From the NCBI RefSeq assembly GCF_900099695.1, contig NZ_FNCY01000015.1, forward strand, positions 48,493 to 112,492: 64,000 bases of DNA, in the 5' to 3' direction. Below the pieces are notes generated by a model. The model had not been told where the DNA came from. It made no database searches and worked only from the letters and a program-made list of their open reading frames with translations. Positions 18,377 through 27,543 of the stretch are shown here, in pieces (the first letter of the stretch is position 1; each line of letters begins with the position of its first letter). The translations under genes and the position numbers were made by a program. The DNA comes from Propionivibrio dicarboxylicus. GTDB lineage: Bacteria; Pseudomonadota; Gammaproteobacteria; Burkholderiales; Rhodocyclaceae.

Positions 18377-19267
18377 TCAGCACGCCCCGGCGCGCACTTC
18401 CACCTTGGCCAGCTTTTCGTAATACCGCACCACGGCACAGTGATCGTTCTTGGCCATGCCGTCGCCGATCAGCGCTTCGAAAATCTGCATCATGGCCCCG
18501 GTCAGCGGCAGCGACACATTCAGGCGATGCGAGGTGTCGAGTACGTTGCGCAGATCCTTGGTATGAAATTCGAGTCGCCCGCCCGGCTCGAAATTGCCGC
18601 TGAGAATCATCGGCAGCTTGGCATTCATGATCGTCGAGCCGGCCAGTCCGCCCTTGATGGCATCGAACACCGCCGCCGGATCGACGCCGGCCTTGGTCGC
18701 CAGCACGAAGGCTTCGGAAACGGCCGCAATGTTCAGGGCGACGATGATCTGATTGGCGAGCTTGGTCACGTTGCCGGCACCGATACCGCCGAGCAAGACG
18801 GCCGACGAGCCCATTTTTTCCAGAATCGGTTTGACTGTTTCAAAGGCCCGCGCATCGCCGCCGACCATGATCGCCAGCGTCCCGTCGATGGCCTTCGGTT
18901 CGCCGCCCGAGACCGGCGCATCGAGCATGACAACGCCCTTGTCGTGCGCCGCTTCGCAGATTTCCTGCGCCGCCGCCGGCGCAATCGAACTCATGTCGAC
19001 GAGAATCGTCCCCGGCTTCGCGCCTTCCAGCACGCCGTCCTTGCCCATCACCACCTCGCGGACCTGCGGCGAATTGGGCAACATGGTGAAGATGACATCG
19101 CACTGCTCGGCCAGCGCCTTGCACGACGGCGCGGCCTTGGCGCCCAGCGCGACGAGATCGTCGGTCGTCGACGAGCGCGTATATACCGTCAGCGGATAGC
19201 CCGCCTTGAGCAGGTTCTTCGCCATCGGGCGTCCCATGATGCCCAGTCCGATAAATCCGATATGCAT
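18377..19267 (-). CDS. garR: 2-hydroxy-3-oxopropionate (tartronate semialdehyde) reductase
   Basis: Protein of 296 residues of the beta-hydroxyacid dehydrogenase family, which reduces tartronate semialdehyde to D-glycerate with NAD(P)H. N-terminal Rossmann motif GFIGLGIMGRPMAKNLLKAG, substrate loop DAPVSGGEPKAIDGTL, catalytic-lysine block GNVTKLANQ, and a C-terminal LAKVEV end like E. coli GarR. The whole-length resemblance to GarR is close; L-threonate dehydrogenase (LtnD) is the main alternative, especially because the next gene upstream is a D-erythronate dehydrogenase-like protein. Last gene of a three-gene minus-strand operon with denD and a TRAP binding protein. Its end is cytoplasmic catabolism of small sugar acids. 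Confidence 0.88.
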   Translation of the reverse strand: MHIGFIGLGIMGRPMAKNLLKAGYPLTVYTRSSTTDDLVALGAKAAPSCKALAEQCDVIFTMLPNSPQVREVVMGKDGVLEGAKPGTILVDMSSIAPAAAQEICEAAHDKGVVMLDAPVSGGEPKAIDGTLAIMVGGDARAFETVKPILEKMGSSAVLLGGIGAGNVTKLANQIIVALNIAAVSEAFVLATKAGVDPAAVFDAIKGGLAGSTIMNAKLPMILSGNFEPGGRLEFHTKDLRNVLDTSHRLNVSLPLTGAMMQIFEALIGDGMAKNDHCAVVRYYEKLAKVEVRAGAC

Positions 19268-19373
19268 TTCCAGTCCCCGATTCGATCCTGTTGGCCAGGC
19301 CTTGCCCGCGCGTGCGCCGATGACGATGAAGAAGATGATTTGGGCGACGCCGGCGAACCGGCGTCGCCGCCGT

Positions 19374-20354
19374 TCATGCCTTCAGTGGTATCTTTTCGTC
19401 ATCGATATACGAACGGATGATCGATTCGACGTTCTGATCGGCGGCGAAGCCCATGGCATTGGCCCGATCGGTGCGGAAACGGACCGGCCAGGACAGCACC
19501 AGCGCCTCGATGCGGGGATCGGGTTTGAGTTCGATCAGATCGGCCACCGTGTCGCCGGCGATGCGGCGCAGGGTGTCGATCATGTCGCCGACAACGGCGG
19601 TAAAGCCCGGCAGATTGATGACGCGCCGCAGCCCCCACGCCGAGGACGGCAGCTCATAGGCATGAATCAGCGATTCGATGATCTTGCGCGGCGACAGCAG
19701 CCAGATCATGGCGTCGCGGCTCACCGGACAAATCGCCGGAAGGCCGGCGAGCGGCTCGCGGATGATGCCGCTGGCAAATGACGAGGCGGCCAGGTTGGGC
19801 TTGCCCGGACGCACCGAGATGGTCGGCAGGCGCAGCGAACGCCCGTCGATATAGCCCTTGCGCGAACAGTCGGTGACCAGGTATTCGCACATCACTTTCT
19901 GGGCGCCATAGGAACCCTGCGGATTCGGCGTCGTGCCGTCATCGAGCGTTTCCGGCAATTCGCCGCCAAAGACGGCGATCGAACTGGTGAACACGAAGCG
20001 CGGCGGCCTGGCTTGTTTGCGACAGGCATTGAGCAAGGCACGGGTGCCGTCGAGATTGACCTTGTAGCCGAGATCGAAATCGGCTTCGGCGCCGCCGCTG
20101 ACGACGGAAGCCAGATGGAATACGGCATCGGTATCGCTGCCAAGCGTCGCTTCAACGCAGGCCTGGTCGTTGAGATCGCCCTTGACCGCCTTCAGCCGGG
20201 CATCGACGTTCTCGGGGAACGCCATGTCAAATAATACGATCTGGGTAATCGGCGCCTGCTGCCCCTGCGGATCGGACAGCGTCCCCTTCTTCAAGAGCGC
20301 CTGCGCCAGACGATACCCGATAAAACCGCCACCTCCCGTAATCACCACTTTCAC
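19374..20354 (-). CDS. denD: D-erythronate dehydrogenase-like NAD-dependent epimerase/dehydratase
   Basis: Extended short-chain dehydrogenase of 326 residues: Rossmann motif GGGGFIGYRLA near the N-terminus, TSSIAVFG followed by a YGAQK catalytic Tyr-Lys pair at about 179-183, and RLPTISVRPGKPN, which is characteristic of the DenD group. DenD oxidises D-erythronate at C2 as the first step of four-carbon sugar-acid breakdown. The neighbouring reductase and TRAP-type binding protein fit a sugar-acid module, but the kinase, isomerase and decarboxylase that complete the known D-erythronate route (OtnK, OtnI, OtnC) are not in this window, so a related substrate is possible. Confidence 0.8.
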   Translation of the reverse strand: MKVVITGGGGFIGYRLAQALLKKGTLSDPQGQQAPITQIVLFDMAFPENVDARLKAVKGDLNDQACVEATLGSDTDAVFHLASVVSGGAEADFDLGYKVNLDGTRALLNACRKQARPPRFVFTSSIAVFGGELPETLDDGTTPNPQGSYGAQKVMCEYLVTDCSRKGYIDGRSLRLPTISVRPGKPNLAASSFASGIIREPLAGLPAICPVSRDAMIWLLSPRKIIESLIHAYELPSSAWGLRRVINLPGFTAVVGDMIDTLRRIAGDTVADLIELKPDPRIEALVLSWPVRFRTDRANAMGFAADQNVESIIRSYIDDEKIPLKA

Positions 20355-20483
20355 TTTAACTGTCTCCTATTCTCAATTCTCAATACACCGACATCGACAA
20401 TGCTGCGATCCTGACGTCCCGGCTTCCATTGAGCCGGGACGATCATCCGCTTCATGCCTCCGGACTCGCCGGACGCAGCCGAC

Positions 20484-21488
20484 TCACTGAATCTTCTTCA
20501 GGGTCGCGAAGACCAGTTCCGGGCCTTCCTTGCTGTAGGTCGCCAGGTTGCGCTCATACACCGGCTTGACCTTCTCGACGATGCGGGCCCGCTCCTGCGT
20601 GCTCAGTTCGCTGACCACCATGCCCTTGGCCTTGAGATTGACCAGCGCCTTTTCGTCGAGCGTCCGATTGGCTTCGCGCTGCACCTTGCGCGCCTCGACC
20701 GCCGCCTCGCGCAGGGCGCTGCGTTCGTCGGCGCTGAGTTCGTCCCAGAGTTTCTTGCTGTAGAGCACGAGCCACGGCGTGTAGGCATGACGCGAGGCGG
20801 TCATGTATTTCTGCACCTCGAACATCTTGTTGGTTTCGATGTCGATGAAGGGGTTCTCCTGACCATCGACGGCCTTCATCTCCAGCGCCGTATACAACTC
20901 GGACTTCGGCATCGGCACCGGATTGGCGCCCCACTCGCGGAAGGCATCGATGAAGATGTTGTTCTGCATGACACGGACCTTGAGGCCGGAGAGGTCTTCA
21001 AGCTTGGCAACCGAACGCTTGCTGTTGGTCAGGTTGCGGAAGCCGTTCTCCCAGTAGGCGAGATTGACGAGCCCGATTTCTTCCAGGCGCTTGTTGAAGT
21101 AATCGCCGGCCGGGCCGTCGAGAACGGCATAGGCTTCCTTTTCATTGGCGAAGAGGAAGGGAAGGTCGAAGATGCCCAACTCCTTGATCAGGCCGGCCAG
21201 CGGCGAGCTCGAGGTAATGACCATTTCCTGGGTGCCGGAGCGCAGCGCCGCCACCGCCTGGTTATCGTTGCCAAGTACGCCGTTGTAATAGCCGGTGAGC
21301 TTGATCTTGCCGCCGGACTTGGCGTTCAGGATTTCCTGCATCTTCCTGACCCCGACCGATGCCGGATTCTCCTCCGGCACGCCGGCTGAAATACGGATTT
21401 TCCGTTCGGCATATTGCGCAAACGAAATCGACGAAAAAGCGCACAGCGTCACTGCCAACATTGCAAGAACACTTCGACGAGCAATCAT
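20484..21488 (-). CDS. TRAP transporter periplasmic binding protein (DctP family)
   Basis: Protein of 334 residues from the ATG at 21488, which follows AGGAGA at good spacing (an in-frame TTG at 21527 lies upstream of that site and is unlikely). Signal peptide 1-24 ends SISFA. The family core is clear: KIRISAGVPEENPASVG, then LKVRVMQNNIFIDAFREWG and MPKSELYTALEMKAVDGQE, which include the conserved Arg that binds the ligand carboxylate. It should capture a carboxylate, plausibly the sugar acid handled by garR and denD. No membrane subunits (DctQ/DctM) are encoded beside it, so it must use a transporter elsewhere. Divergent from a LysR gene. Confidence 0.88.
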   Translation of the reverse strand: MIARRSVLAMLAVTLCAFSSISFAQYAERKIRISAGVPEENPASVGVRKMQEILNAKSGGKIKLTGYYNGVLGNDNQAVAALRSGTQEMVITSSSPLAGLIKELGIFDLPFLFANEKEAYAVLDGPAGDYFNKRLEEIGLVNLAYWENGFRNLTNSKRSVAKLEDLSGLKVRVMQNNIFIDAFREWGANPVPMPKSELYTALEMKAVDGQENPFIDIETNKMFEVQKYMTASRHAYTPWLVLYSKKLWDELSADERSALREAAVEARKVQREANRTLDEKALVNLKAKGMVVSELSTQERARIVEKVKPVYERNLATYSKEGPELVFATLKKIQ

Positions 21489-21631
21489 TTCTGTCTCCTG
21501 TTTTAACCCGATGTTATGAGATCCCAAAATGCCCTGATGGATGAGTCCTGGAACAACGCCTCGATCACGCCGGACCGCGCGGTCGGCGATCGATTGGCAA
21601 ACATCCTAAGCGCTATAGATATAGGTGCATA

Positions 21632-21654
21632 ATCGTTTTTTTGTATTGAACGAT
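21632..21654. promoter_or_regulatory. LysR-type operator between dctP-like and LysR genes
   Basis: Perfect dyad ATCGTT-N11-AACGAT, which is the T-N11-A form of LysR-type regulator boxes with six matching bases per arm. It lies in the 210-base divergent region, 45 bases before the LysR start codon and about 145 bases before the binding-protein gene. Confidence 0.6.
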
Positions 21655-21698
21655 ATTAAAATTAAGATACATTTTCCGTCACGCTCACAGGCCTTGCG

Positions 21699-22667
21699 AT
21701 GCATCCGTTCGATGACTCCGAAATCCCGCTCAAGCCACTCAAGATCTCCAGCCGGCAAATCCTCTTGCTCAACGCGCTCGATCGCTACCGCAACATGCGG
21801 CGGGCCGCTGCGGCCATGCACACGACCCAGCCGACGGCGAGTCAACTCCTGCAGCAACTGGAATCGCGGCTCAAGGTCAAACTCTTCGACCGCCTGCCGC
21901 GCGGCATGGAGCCGACGCTCTACGGCGAGGTGCTGATCCGCTATGCGCGCAGCGTCAATCAGGATTTCGAACACGCCGAAACGGAAATTGCCGAACTCGC
22001 CAAGGGCGCCCTCGGCTTCGTCCGCATCGGCAGCGTCATGGGCGCCGTGCCGACGGCGCTGACCCGGCGCCTGCTCGACTTCAAGGCGGCATATCCGCGC
22101 GTCCGCATCTCGCTCGATGTCGGCACCAGCGACACGATCCTGCCCTTGTTGGCGCGCGGCGACCTCGACCTCGTCATTGGCCGCATTCCCGACGGCATGG
22201 ACAGCCAGGATTTCGCCATCGACTTCTTCGACAAACCCGAACGCATGAGCCTGATCGCCCGTCCCGGACATCCGCTCAGCCGGAAAAAGAAGCTCCGCGT
22301 TGCCGACCTCCTGACGCAGACCTGGATCCTTCACCCGATCGGCAGTCCGATGCGACTACGCGTCGAATCGGCGCTCCGGCTGAGTCTCGAACCGGCCTTC
22401 CTCGACGTCGTCGAAACCACGTCCCTGCTGGCAACAACATCGCTGATCCAGGCGTCGGACATGGTCTCGGTGGTGCCCTTCGACGTCGCCACGCATTATG
22501 CCAACTGCGGCTTGGTGACGATCATCCCGATCGACTTGCCGATCTCGATGGTCAATCTCGGCGTCATCACCCGCAAGTCGAAGGCGCCGGCGCCCGCCCT
22601 GATCGGTCTTCTCGGCTATCTGAAGAGTTCGCGCATGAGCGACGCCGGCGATGCCGGTGGCGACTGA
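21699..22667 (+). CDS. LysR-family transcriptional regulator of the sugar-acid operon
   Basis: Regulator of 322 residues. Helix-turn-helix at about 25-65 (RNMRRAAAAMHTTQPTASQL followed by an arginine-rich wing, LFDRLPRGMEPT), then the periplasmic-binding-protein-like effector domain (GSVMGAVPTALTRRL..., GDLDLVIGRIPDG, SLIARPGHPL). The N-terminal arrangement resembles the GbpR/CbbR-like branch that responds to sugar acids. It is divergently transcribed from the dctP-denD-garR operon with a T-N11-A dyad between them, so it most likely controls that operon in response to its substrate. Confidence 0.88.
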   Translation: MHPFDDSEIPLKPLKISSRQILLLNALDRYRNMRRAAAAMHTTQPTASQLLQQLESRLKVKLFDRLPRGMEPTLYGEVLIRYARSVNQDFEHAETEIAELAKGALGFVRIGSVMGAVPTALTRRLLDFKAAYPRVRISLDVGTSDTILPLLARGDLDLVIGRIPDGMDSQDFAIDFFDKPERMSLIARPGHPLSRKKKLRVADLLTQTWILHPIGSPMRLRVESALRLSLEPAFLDVVETTSLLATTSLIQASDMVSVVPFDVATHYANCGLVTIIPIDLPISMVNLGVITRKSKAPAPALIGLLGYLKSSRMSDAGDAGGD

Positions 22668-22752
22668 ATGCCGGACCGGGCGCTTGGGCCACGGTCACGG
22701 CGCAGAATGACGTGTAAGTCGACAAACCTGCAAACGCCCCTCGGCGCCCGGC

Positions 22753-24996
22753 TCAAGCCCAGCGCAGGCTCGTCTGCGTCAGGGGCAGCTGGCGGATGCG
22801 CACACCGGTCGCGGCGAAAATGGCGTTGCAGACGGCCGGGGCCAGCGGCGGCAAGACAGGTTCGCCGAGTCCGGTGACCGGGTTGTCGGTCTGGAGGAAG
22901 TGGATCTCGATGGCGGTCGGCCGGTCGGCGATACCGGCCAGCGGATAGTCGCCGAAATTGCCCTGAACGATCCGCCCTTGCCGGATATCGAGTTCCTGCT
23001 GTGCCAGCACGCTCAAGCCGTCGATGACCGAGCCCTCGACCTGGGCTTCGGCGCCGCTCAGGTTGATGATCTGCGCACCGATGTCGACAGCGACAACGAC
23101 GCGGTCGACCTTCAAGGCGCCGTGCGGCGCCACGCTGACCTCGGCCACCTGCGCGACATAGCCGCGGTGACAGTAGTGGAAGGCGATGCCGGCGCCCTGC
23201 CCGCGCGGGAATTTCTTCTTGCCCCAAGCTGCCTTGTCGGCGACATGCGCAAGCAGGCGGGTCATGCGACCGACATCGTAGCCGGTGGCGTTCGGTCGAC
23301 GATTCAACAGCGCCAGCGAATACGCCAGCGGGTCCTGCCCGGCGGCATGAGCCAATTCGTCGATGAAGCTCTGGAACACCCAGGCGAAGGCGTTCGCGCC
23401 CGGCGCCCGCCATGGCCCCATGGGAATACCGCAATCGAGCGCGGTCTCTTCCATGCGGCAGTGGTCGATCCAGCGCCCGGGGAACTCGTCGGGGCTGAGG
23501 TGACCGCCACTTCCGGGTCGCAATTCGGTCTTGCCGTTGCGTGTCCGCGCGTTGGCGAAGGTGACGAAATGGTCGCGCCAGGCGACGACCCGCCCCTTGG
23601 CATCGAGGCCCACACGCAAGAAATGGAAGCCGCCGGGCCGATAGTGGTCGTGGCGCATGTCATCTTCGCGCGACCAGGTCAGCTTGACCGGTGCTGACAC
23701 TCTCTGTGCGATTGCCGCGGCTTCGGCGATGTAGTCGGCGCTCAGGCGACGGCCGAAGCCGCCGCCACTGCGGATCAAGTGCAGCGTGATCTTTTCCTTC
23801 GGGATGCCGAGAACGGCGGTGACCAGCGTCTGGCCCGCGGCCGGGTTCTGCGTCGGCGCCCAGATTTCCAACGATCCGTCGGGTTTGAACCAGGCGGTGC
23901 AATTCTGCGGTTCGAGGCAGGCGTGAGCGATGAACGGATAGCGGTAGGACGCCTCGACCGTACGGGCCGCCGCGGCCATGCCCGCGGCGATGTCGCCGTC
24001 ATCGCGCAGGCGCGTCGCGCCGGGGGCATCGGCCAGTGCCTCGGCTTGCGCGATAAATCCGCGCCAATCGTCATTCGCGTATTTCCCTTCGTCCCAGACG
24101 ACGCGAAGCTGCTTGCGTGCGCTGAAGGCTGCCCAGGTCGACTCGGCGACAATGGCGACGCCCGGCATCAGTCCGGTCAGGTCGTCCGTGCCGGCGATGA
24201 TGAAAGCATCGAGAACGCCCGGCAGCGCGCGGACGAGGTCGAGATTGGCGCTGACAACCGTACCGCCAAAGACCGGGCATTTCTCGTAGACGGCGTAGCG
24301 CATTCCGGGGAGGCGCACGTCAATGCCGAACAGCGCTTCGCCGGCGACGATGGCCGCATTATCGACACCGCCGATGCGTCGGCCCATGAGCGCGAAATCC
24401 TTCGCCGTTTTCAGCACGACCTTCGTCGCGTCCGGCACCGGGCGCTCGGCCGCTTTCGACGCGAGCGCACCGTAGCCAAGCGTGCGTCCGCTTGGACGAT
24501 GCACGATCGTGCCCAGCGTGGCGACGCATTCGCCTTCCGCAACCTGCCAGATCTCGGCCGCTGCCTGCAGCAGCATCGTCCGGGCGGTAGCGCCGAGGCG
24601 GCGGAAGTTCTCGTAATTGACCGGTGTCGAGGTCGAGCCACCGGCGATCTGCCGGCCATAGACCGGGTCCAGGTCGCCCTGGACGATGACGACGTCGCGC
24701 CAATCGACTTCCAGTTCCTCCGCCAGAACCATCGGCAGCGCCGTCTTGATTCCCTGACCGGTTTCGGGCTGTTTGGAGACGAGCGTGACGACGCCGGTGG
24801 CGGCGATGCGGATGAAGGCGTTCGGAACGAATTCGTCGGGCTTCCGCCGCTGCGGCACATCGACGATGGGGGCCGCACTCGCGAGCGGTGCCAGATAGCA
24901 ACCGAGCAACAGACCGCCGCCGGCGAGCGTGGCGGTGCGCAGAAAGGCACGGCGGTTGGGATCGGCCGGCACTGCGTGGGAAGGAAGCGTGTTCAT
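22753..24996 (-). CDS. Molybdopterin-binding subunit of an isoquinoline 1-oxidoreductase-type hydroxylase
   Basis: Large subunit of 747 residues of the xanthine-oxidase family, iorB/aldehyde-oxidase-like branch. The N-terminus has a Tat motif (NRRAFLRT) with hydrophobic segment, so the complex is probably exported folded to the periplasm. Molybdopterin-contact blocks include GGFGRR, an AVYEKCPVFGG block and the catalytic glutamate in GLGEPVLPP near the C-terminus. The ATG at 24996 overlaps the small-subunit stop by four bases (ATGA); a longer upstream frame lacks a homologous N-terminus. It should hydroxylate an N-heterocycle or aldehyde; substrate is not predictable. No XdhC-type insertion chaperone and no cytochrome subunit are adjacent. 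Confidence 0.88.
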   Translation of the reverse strand: MNTLPSHAVPADPNRRAFLRTATLAGGGLLLGCYLAPLASAAPIVDVPQRRKPDEFVPNAFIRIAATGVVTLVSKQPETGQGIKTALPMVLAEELEVDWRDVVIVQGDLDPVYGRQIAGGSTSTPVNYENFRRLGATARTMLLQAAAEIWQVAEGECVATLGTIVHRPSGRTLGYGALASKAAERPVPDATKVVLKTAKDFALMGRRIGGVDNAAIVAGEALFGIDVRLPGMRYAVYEKCPVFGGTVVSANLDLVRALPGVLDAFIIAGTDDLTGLMPGVAIVAESTWAAFSARKQLRVVWDEGKYANDDWRGFIAQAEALADAPGATRLRDDGDIAAGMAAAARTVEASYRYPFIAHACLEPQNCTAWFKPDGSLEIWAPTQNPAAGQTLVTAVLGIPKEKITLHLIRSGGGFGRRLSADYIAEAAAIAQRVSAPVKLTWSREDDMRHDHYRPGGFHFLRVGLDAKGRVVAWRDHFVTFANARTRNGKTELRPGSGGHLSPDEFPGRWIDHCRMEETALDCGIPMGPWRAPGANAFAWVFQSFIDELAHAAGQDPLAYSLALLNRRPNATGYDVGRMTRLLAHVADKAAWGKKKFPRGQGAGIAFHYCHRGYVAQVAEVSVAPHGALKVDRVVVAVDIGAQIINLSGAEAQVEGSVIDGLSVLAQQELDIRQGRIVQGNFGDYPLAGIADRPTAIEIHFLQTDNPVTGLGEPVLPPLAPAVCNAIFAATGVRIRQLPLTQTSLRWA

Positions 24997-25484
24997 GTCC
25001 GCTCCTTCTTGCCGGCGGGCGTCGCGGCGGCGATTTCCGCAGCGCGATGGACGCCGGCCACGATTCTCGGATAGGTGCCACAACGACAGAGATTGCCGGC
25101 CAATGCTTCTTCGATGTCCTTGTCTGTCGGCTGCGGGTTTTCCCTGAGAAGGGCGGCCGCGCTCATGAGTTGGCCGGGCTGACAGAATCCGCATTGCGGC
25201 ACGTCAAGTTCGACCCAGGCCTGCTGCAAGGGGTGGCGCGTTGGCTGTCCCAATCCCTCGATCGTGGTGACCCGCCGCTTGCCGACCGAGGCGACCGTTG
25301 TCCGGCAGGATTTCGCCGGAACGTCATCGAGATGGACGATACAGGCACCGCATTCGCCGATCCCGCAGCCGAACTTGGTCCCGACCAGGCCGAGCGTATC
25401 GCGCAGCACCCAGAGCAAAGGCGTTTCGGGCGCCACATCGACGTCGTGGCGGGCGCCGTTGATCACCAGCGTGAATATGCCCAT
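24993..25484 (-). CDS. [2Fe-2S] small subunit of the molybdenum hydroxylase
   Basis: Subunit of 163 residues. N-terminal plant-ferredoxin-type cluster (FGCGIGECGACIVHLDD then a later SC) and C-terminal alpha-helical cluster domain (GFCQPGQLMSAAALL and LCRCGTYPRIV) carry the two 2Fe-2S centres that pass electrons from the molybdenum site to an external acceptor. Starts MGIFTLVINGARHDVDV, the usual beginning for this subunit. Translationally coupled to the large subunit by a four-base overlap. No signal peptide: in this family the small subunit is carried across the membrane with its Tat-bearing partner. Confidence 0.92.
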   Translation of the reverse strand: MGIFTLVINGARHDVDVAPETPLLWVLRDTLGLVGTKFGCGIGECGACIVHLDDVPAKSCRTTVASVGKRRVTTIEGLGQPTRHPLQQAWVELDVPQCGFCQPGQLMSAAALLRENPQPTDKDIEEALAGNLCRCGTYPRIVAGVHRAAEIAAATPAGKKERT

Positions 25485-25652
25485 CGAAATATCCTGAGAG
25501 TTCGTCGCTCATCGGCAGGGCCGCAGCCTGTCACCCGTAAGGCAGGATAGAAGACGCTTTGGACGAAGTCCAGCGGGATGCGGCCAGGAACCGGTTGACC
25601 GGGGCGCGGCGGTTCCCCTGAGGAAACCTCATGCGCCCGGCATCGTTCGTGT

Positions 25653-26930
25653 TTAGAACGCGGTCATCAGCATGAAGGCAACGGCCAGGGCCATGACCCC
25701 CGTGGCGCCCCAGCCGAAGATGCGATGACGTCGGGAAATCGTCAGCGCCCCCATGAGTCGCACCGATTGGCCGACGTGCATCATGACGACCATGATCGGC
25801 ACGGCGATGATGCCATTGATGATCGCGCTCCAAACCAGGGCCTTGATGGGATCGAGTTCGAACGATCCCATCACCGTACCGATTGCGGTCGCGGCGATGA
25901 TGATGCCGTAAAAGCCGCGCGCCTCATGAAAACCGTGCGACAACCCGGCACGCCAGCCGAATATCTCGCTGACTGCGAAAGCGGCCGATCCCGCCAGGAC
26001 CGGTACGGCAAGCAAGCCCGTGCCGACGATCCCGAGCGCGAAGAGCACGAAGGCGAATTCCCCGGCTATCGGCTTCAACGCTTCCGCCGCCTGGGCGGCC
26101 GTCAGGATGGTCGTGATGCCGTGTTCATTGAGCGTCACGGCCGTTGCAAGAACGATGCAAACGGCAACCGCGTTGGAAAACACCATCCCGACATAGGTAT
26201 CCTGCTTGATGCGGGCGAGGTGTTCGGCCATGTATTCGGGATTGCCGCGAAGCTCGGCAGCCCCCGGACGGCGCACGCCCTCCTCGACTTCCTGCGAGGC
26301 CTGCCAGAAAAACAGATACGGGCTGATGGTCGTGCCAAGCACGGCGACGACGATCGATGCGTAGTCATGCAAGGAAATGCCATCGGGCATGTAACGCCAT
26401 GGAGCGCTCGATTCGGTAATGACTTGTTGCCACGGAATCGCCACCGAGAGGATTACCGCGACATACGAGAAAAGTGCCAGCGTCAGCCATTTCAGGACGC
26501 GCACCGTGCCTTCGTAGGAAAAATAGACCTGGCCGGCGATCGAGAGAAGTCCGAAGCCGACGATGTACGGCGCGACGTGGCCGCCGACGAGCAGGCGCAC
26601 CGCCTCGCCCATCGCCCCGAGGTCCGCGGCGATGTTGATCGTATTGGCCACCACCAGCAGGGTAACCAGGCTCAGCGTGAGCCAACGCGGGCAGATCTTC
26701 GCGATGTTCGCCCCCAGGCCCTCGCCCGTCACCCAGCCGATGCGTGCAGACAGCATCTGGATGCCGATCATCAAGGGCGTGGTCAGCAACAAGGTCCACA
26801 CCAATCCGAAGCGGAATTGGGAACCCGCTTGCGAGTAGGTGGCGATGCCGCTGGGATCGTCGTCGGCGGCGCCGGTAATCAGACCGGGACCGAGACGGCG
26901 GACGATCCCCTGGATGGTTTTTGCATTCAT
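25653..26930 (-). CDS. Nramp-family metal-ion transporter, atypical metal-site motifs
   Basis: Inner-membrane protein of 425 residues with about 11 helices, starting at the ATG at 26930 behind GAGGAG. The fold matches Nramp (PF01566), beginning LGPGLITGAADDDPSGIATYSQ. The metal-binding motifs differ from the manganese/iron transporters: the TM1 DPGN is replaced by DDDPSG and the TM6 MPH is replaced by ISPYLFFWQASQE without the methionine that selects transition metals. Loss of that methionine is known in Nramp-related magnesium and aluminium transporters, so the cargo here may be a harder cation. No Mn or Fe regulator lies beside it. Monocistronic, preceded by a long gap with a palindromic element. 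Confidence 0.85.
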   Translation of the reverse strand: MNAKTIQGIVRRLGPGLITGAADDDPSGIATYSQAGSQFRFGLVWTLLLTTPLMIGIQMLSARIGWVTGEGLGANIAKICPRWLTLSLVTLLVVANTINIAADLGAMGEAVRLLVGGHVAPYIVGFGLLSIAGQVYFSYEGTVRVLKWLTLALFSYVAVILSVAIPWQQVITESSAPWRYMPDGISLHDYASIVVAVLGTTISPYLFFWQASQEVEEGVRRPGAAELRGNPEYMAEHLARIKQDTYVGMVFSNAVAVCIVLATAVTLNEHGITTILTAAQAAEALKPIAGEFAFVLFALGIVGTGLLAVPVLAGSAAFAVSEIFGWRAGLSHGFHEARGFYGIIIAATAIGTVMGSFELDPIKALVWSAIINGIIAVPIMVVMMHVGQSVRLMGALTISRRHRIFGWGATGVMALAVAFMLMTAF

Positions 26931-27543
26931 TTCTGTGCTCCTCGCGCCGCCATGGGGCGTGCGATCACGCGGCCGATGGCAGGCGGACAGGCACCCTCGG
27001 GTGCCGATGTTCAAAACACAGGAGCAGAGAAACGATGAAGCGTCGCGTCTGCTCGCTGGGCGGTCGGTGTTGCGGTGTACGCCTTGACGCCCAGCGAAAT
27101 TGAATGACAGCTCAGTGTCGGTTTAGAGCCTATTTCGGTAGGGATCGTGGGCCGCGCCGGCGGCCCTTCGGGTTGCCGATAGGGGCGGTGTCTGCGGCGG
27201 TGCTCCGCTTGCGCATGGAACAACCATGCGCTGCGCCTCGCGCCTTGCATCCATCCGTCCCTATCGACAACGCGACCCGCGATCCCTACTGAAATAGGCT
27301 CTTACGCGTTCGGGCGACCAAGGCCAGTGACTTGGGCCTGGGTTCATCATCGTCGATCGTTGTTGAGAAGGGGCGCATTATCCCCCTGTGACCGTCTCGA
27401 TGGAAGCCCGAATTGATTTCCTTGCCGGCTCGCCGGCGACACGCCAGATTGCCGTCATTCAGGCGGCGTGGCCGCACATGAGCGCTGCCGGCAATCCCGC
27501 AGTGCCCGCGCGACATGACGTCCGGATACTGACGTCACGACCG
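26931..27543. other. Gap holding a MITE-like palindromic element
   Basis: Between the Nramp start and the RNase H stop. The only recognisable content is the long inverted-repeat element at 27125-27302. No gene or riboswitch could be supported; short frames inside are products of the palindrome. Confidence 0.4.
27125..27302. repeat. MITE-like element: long nested inverted repeat
   Basis: A 178-base palindromic unit. The outer arms AGAGCCTATTTCGGTAGGGA (27125) and its near-perfect inverse ending at 27302 differ by single bases; inside, GTTGCCGATAGGGGCGG pairs with CCGTCCCTATCGACAAC, and a central GCGCATGG-AACAA-CCATGCGC hairpin closes the structure. It has no coding capacity. The arm sequence recurs in the hairpin at 47781-47815, so the element belongs to a dispersed family. 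Confidence 0.7.

Noticed and set aside
23779..25074. 431-codon plus-strand frame opposite the molybdenum hydroxylase
   Set aside because: Antisense of the molybdopterin subunit; no recognisable domain.
27125..27302. Riboswitch upstream of the Nramp gene
   Set aside because: The fold is a simple nested palindrome with arms repeated elsewhere in the window, and it lies about 200 bases from the start; no Mn-sensor-type junction motif is seen.
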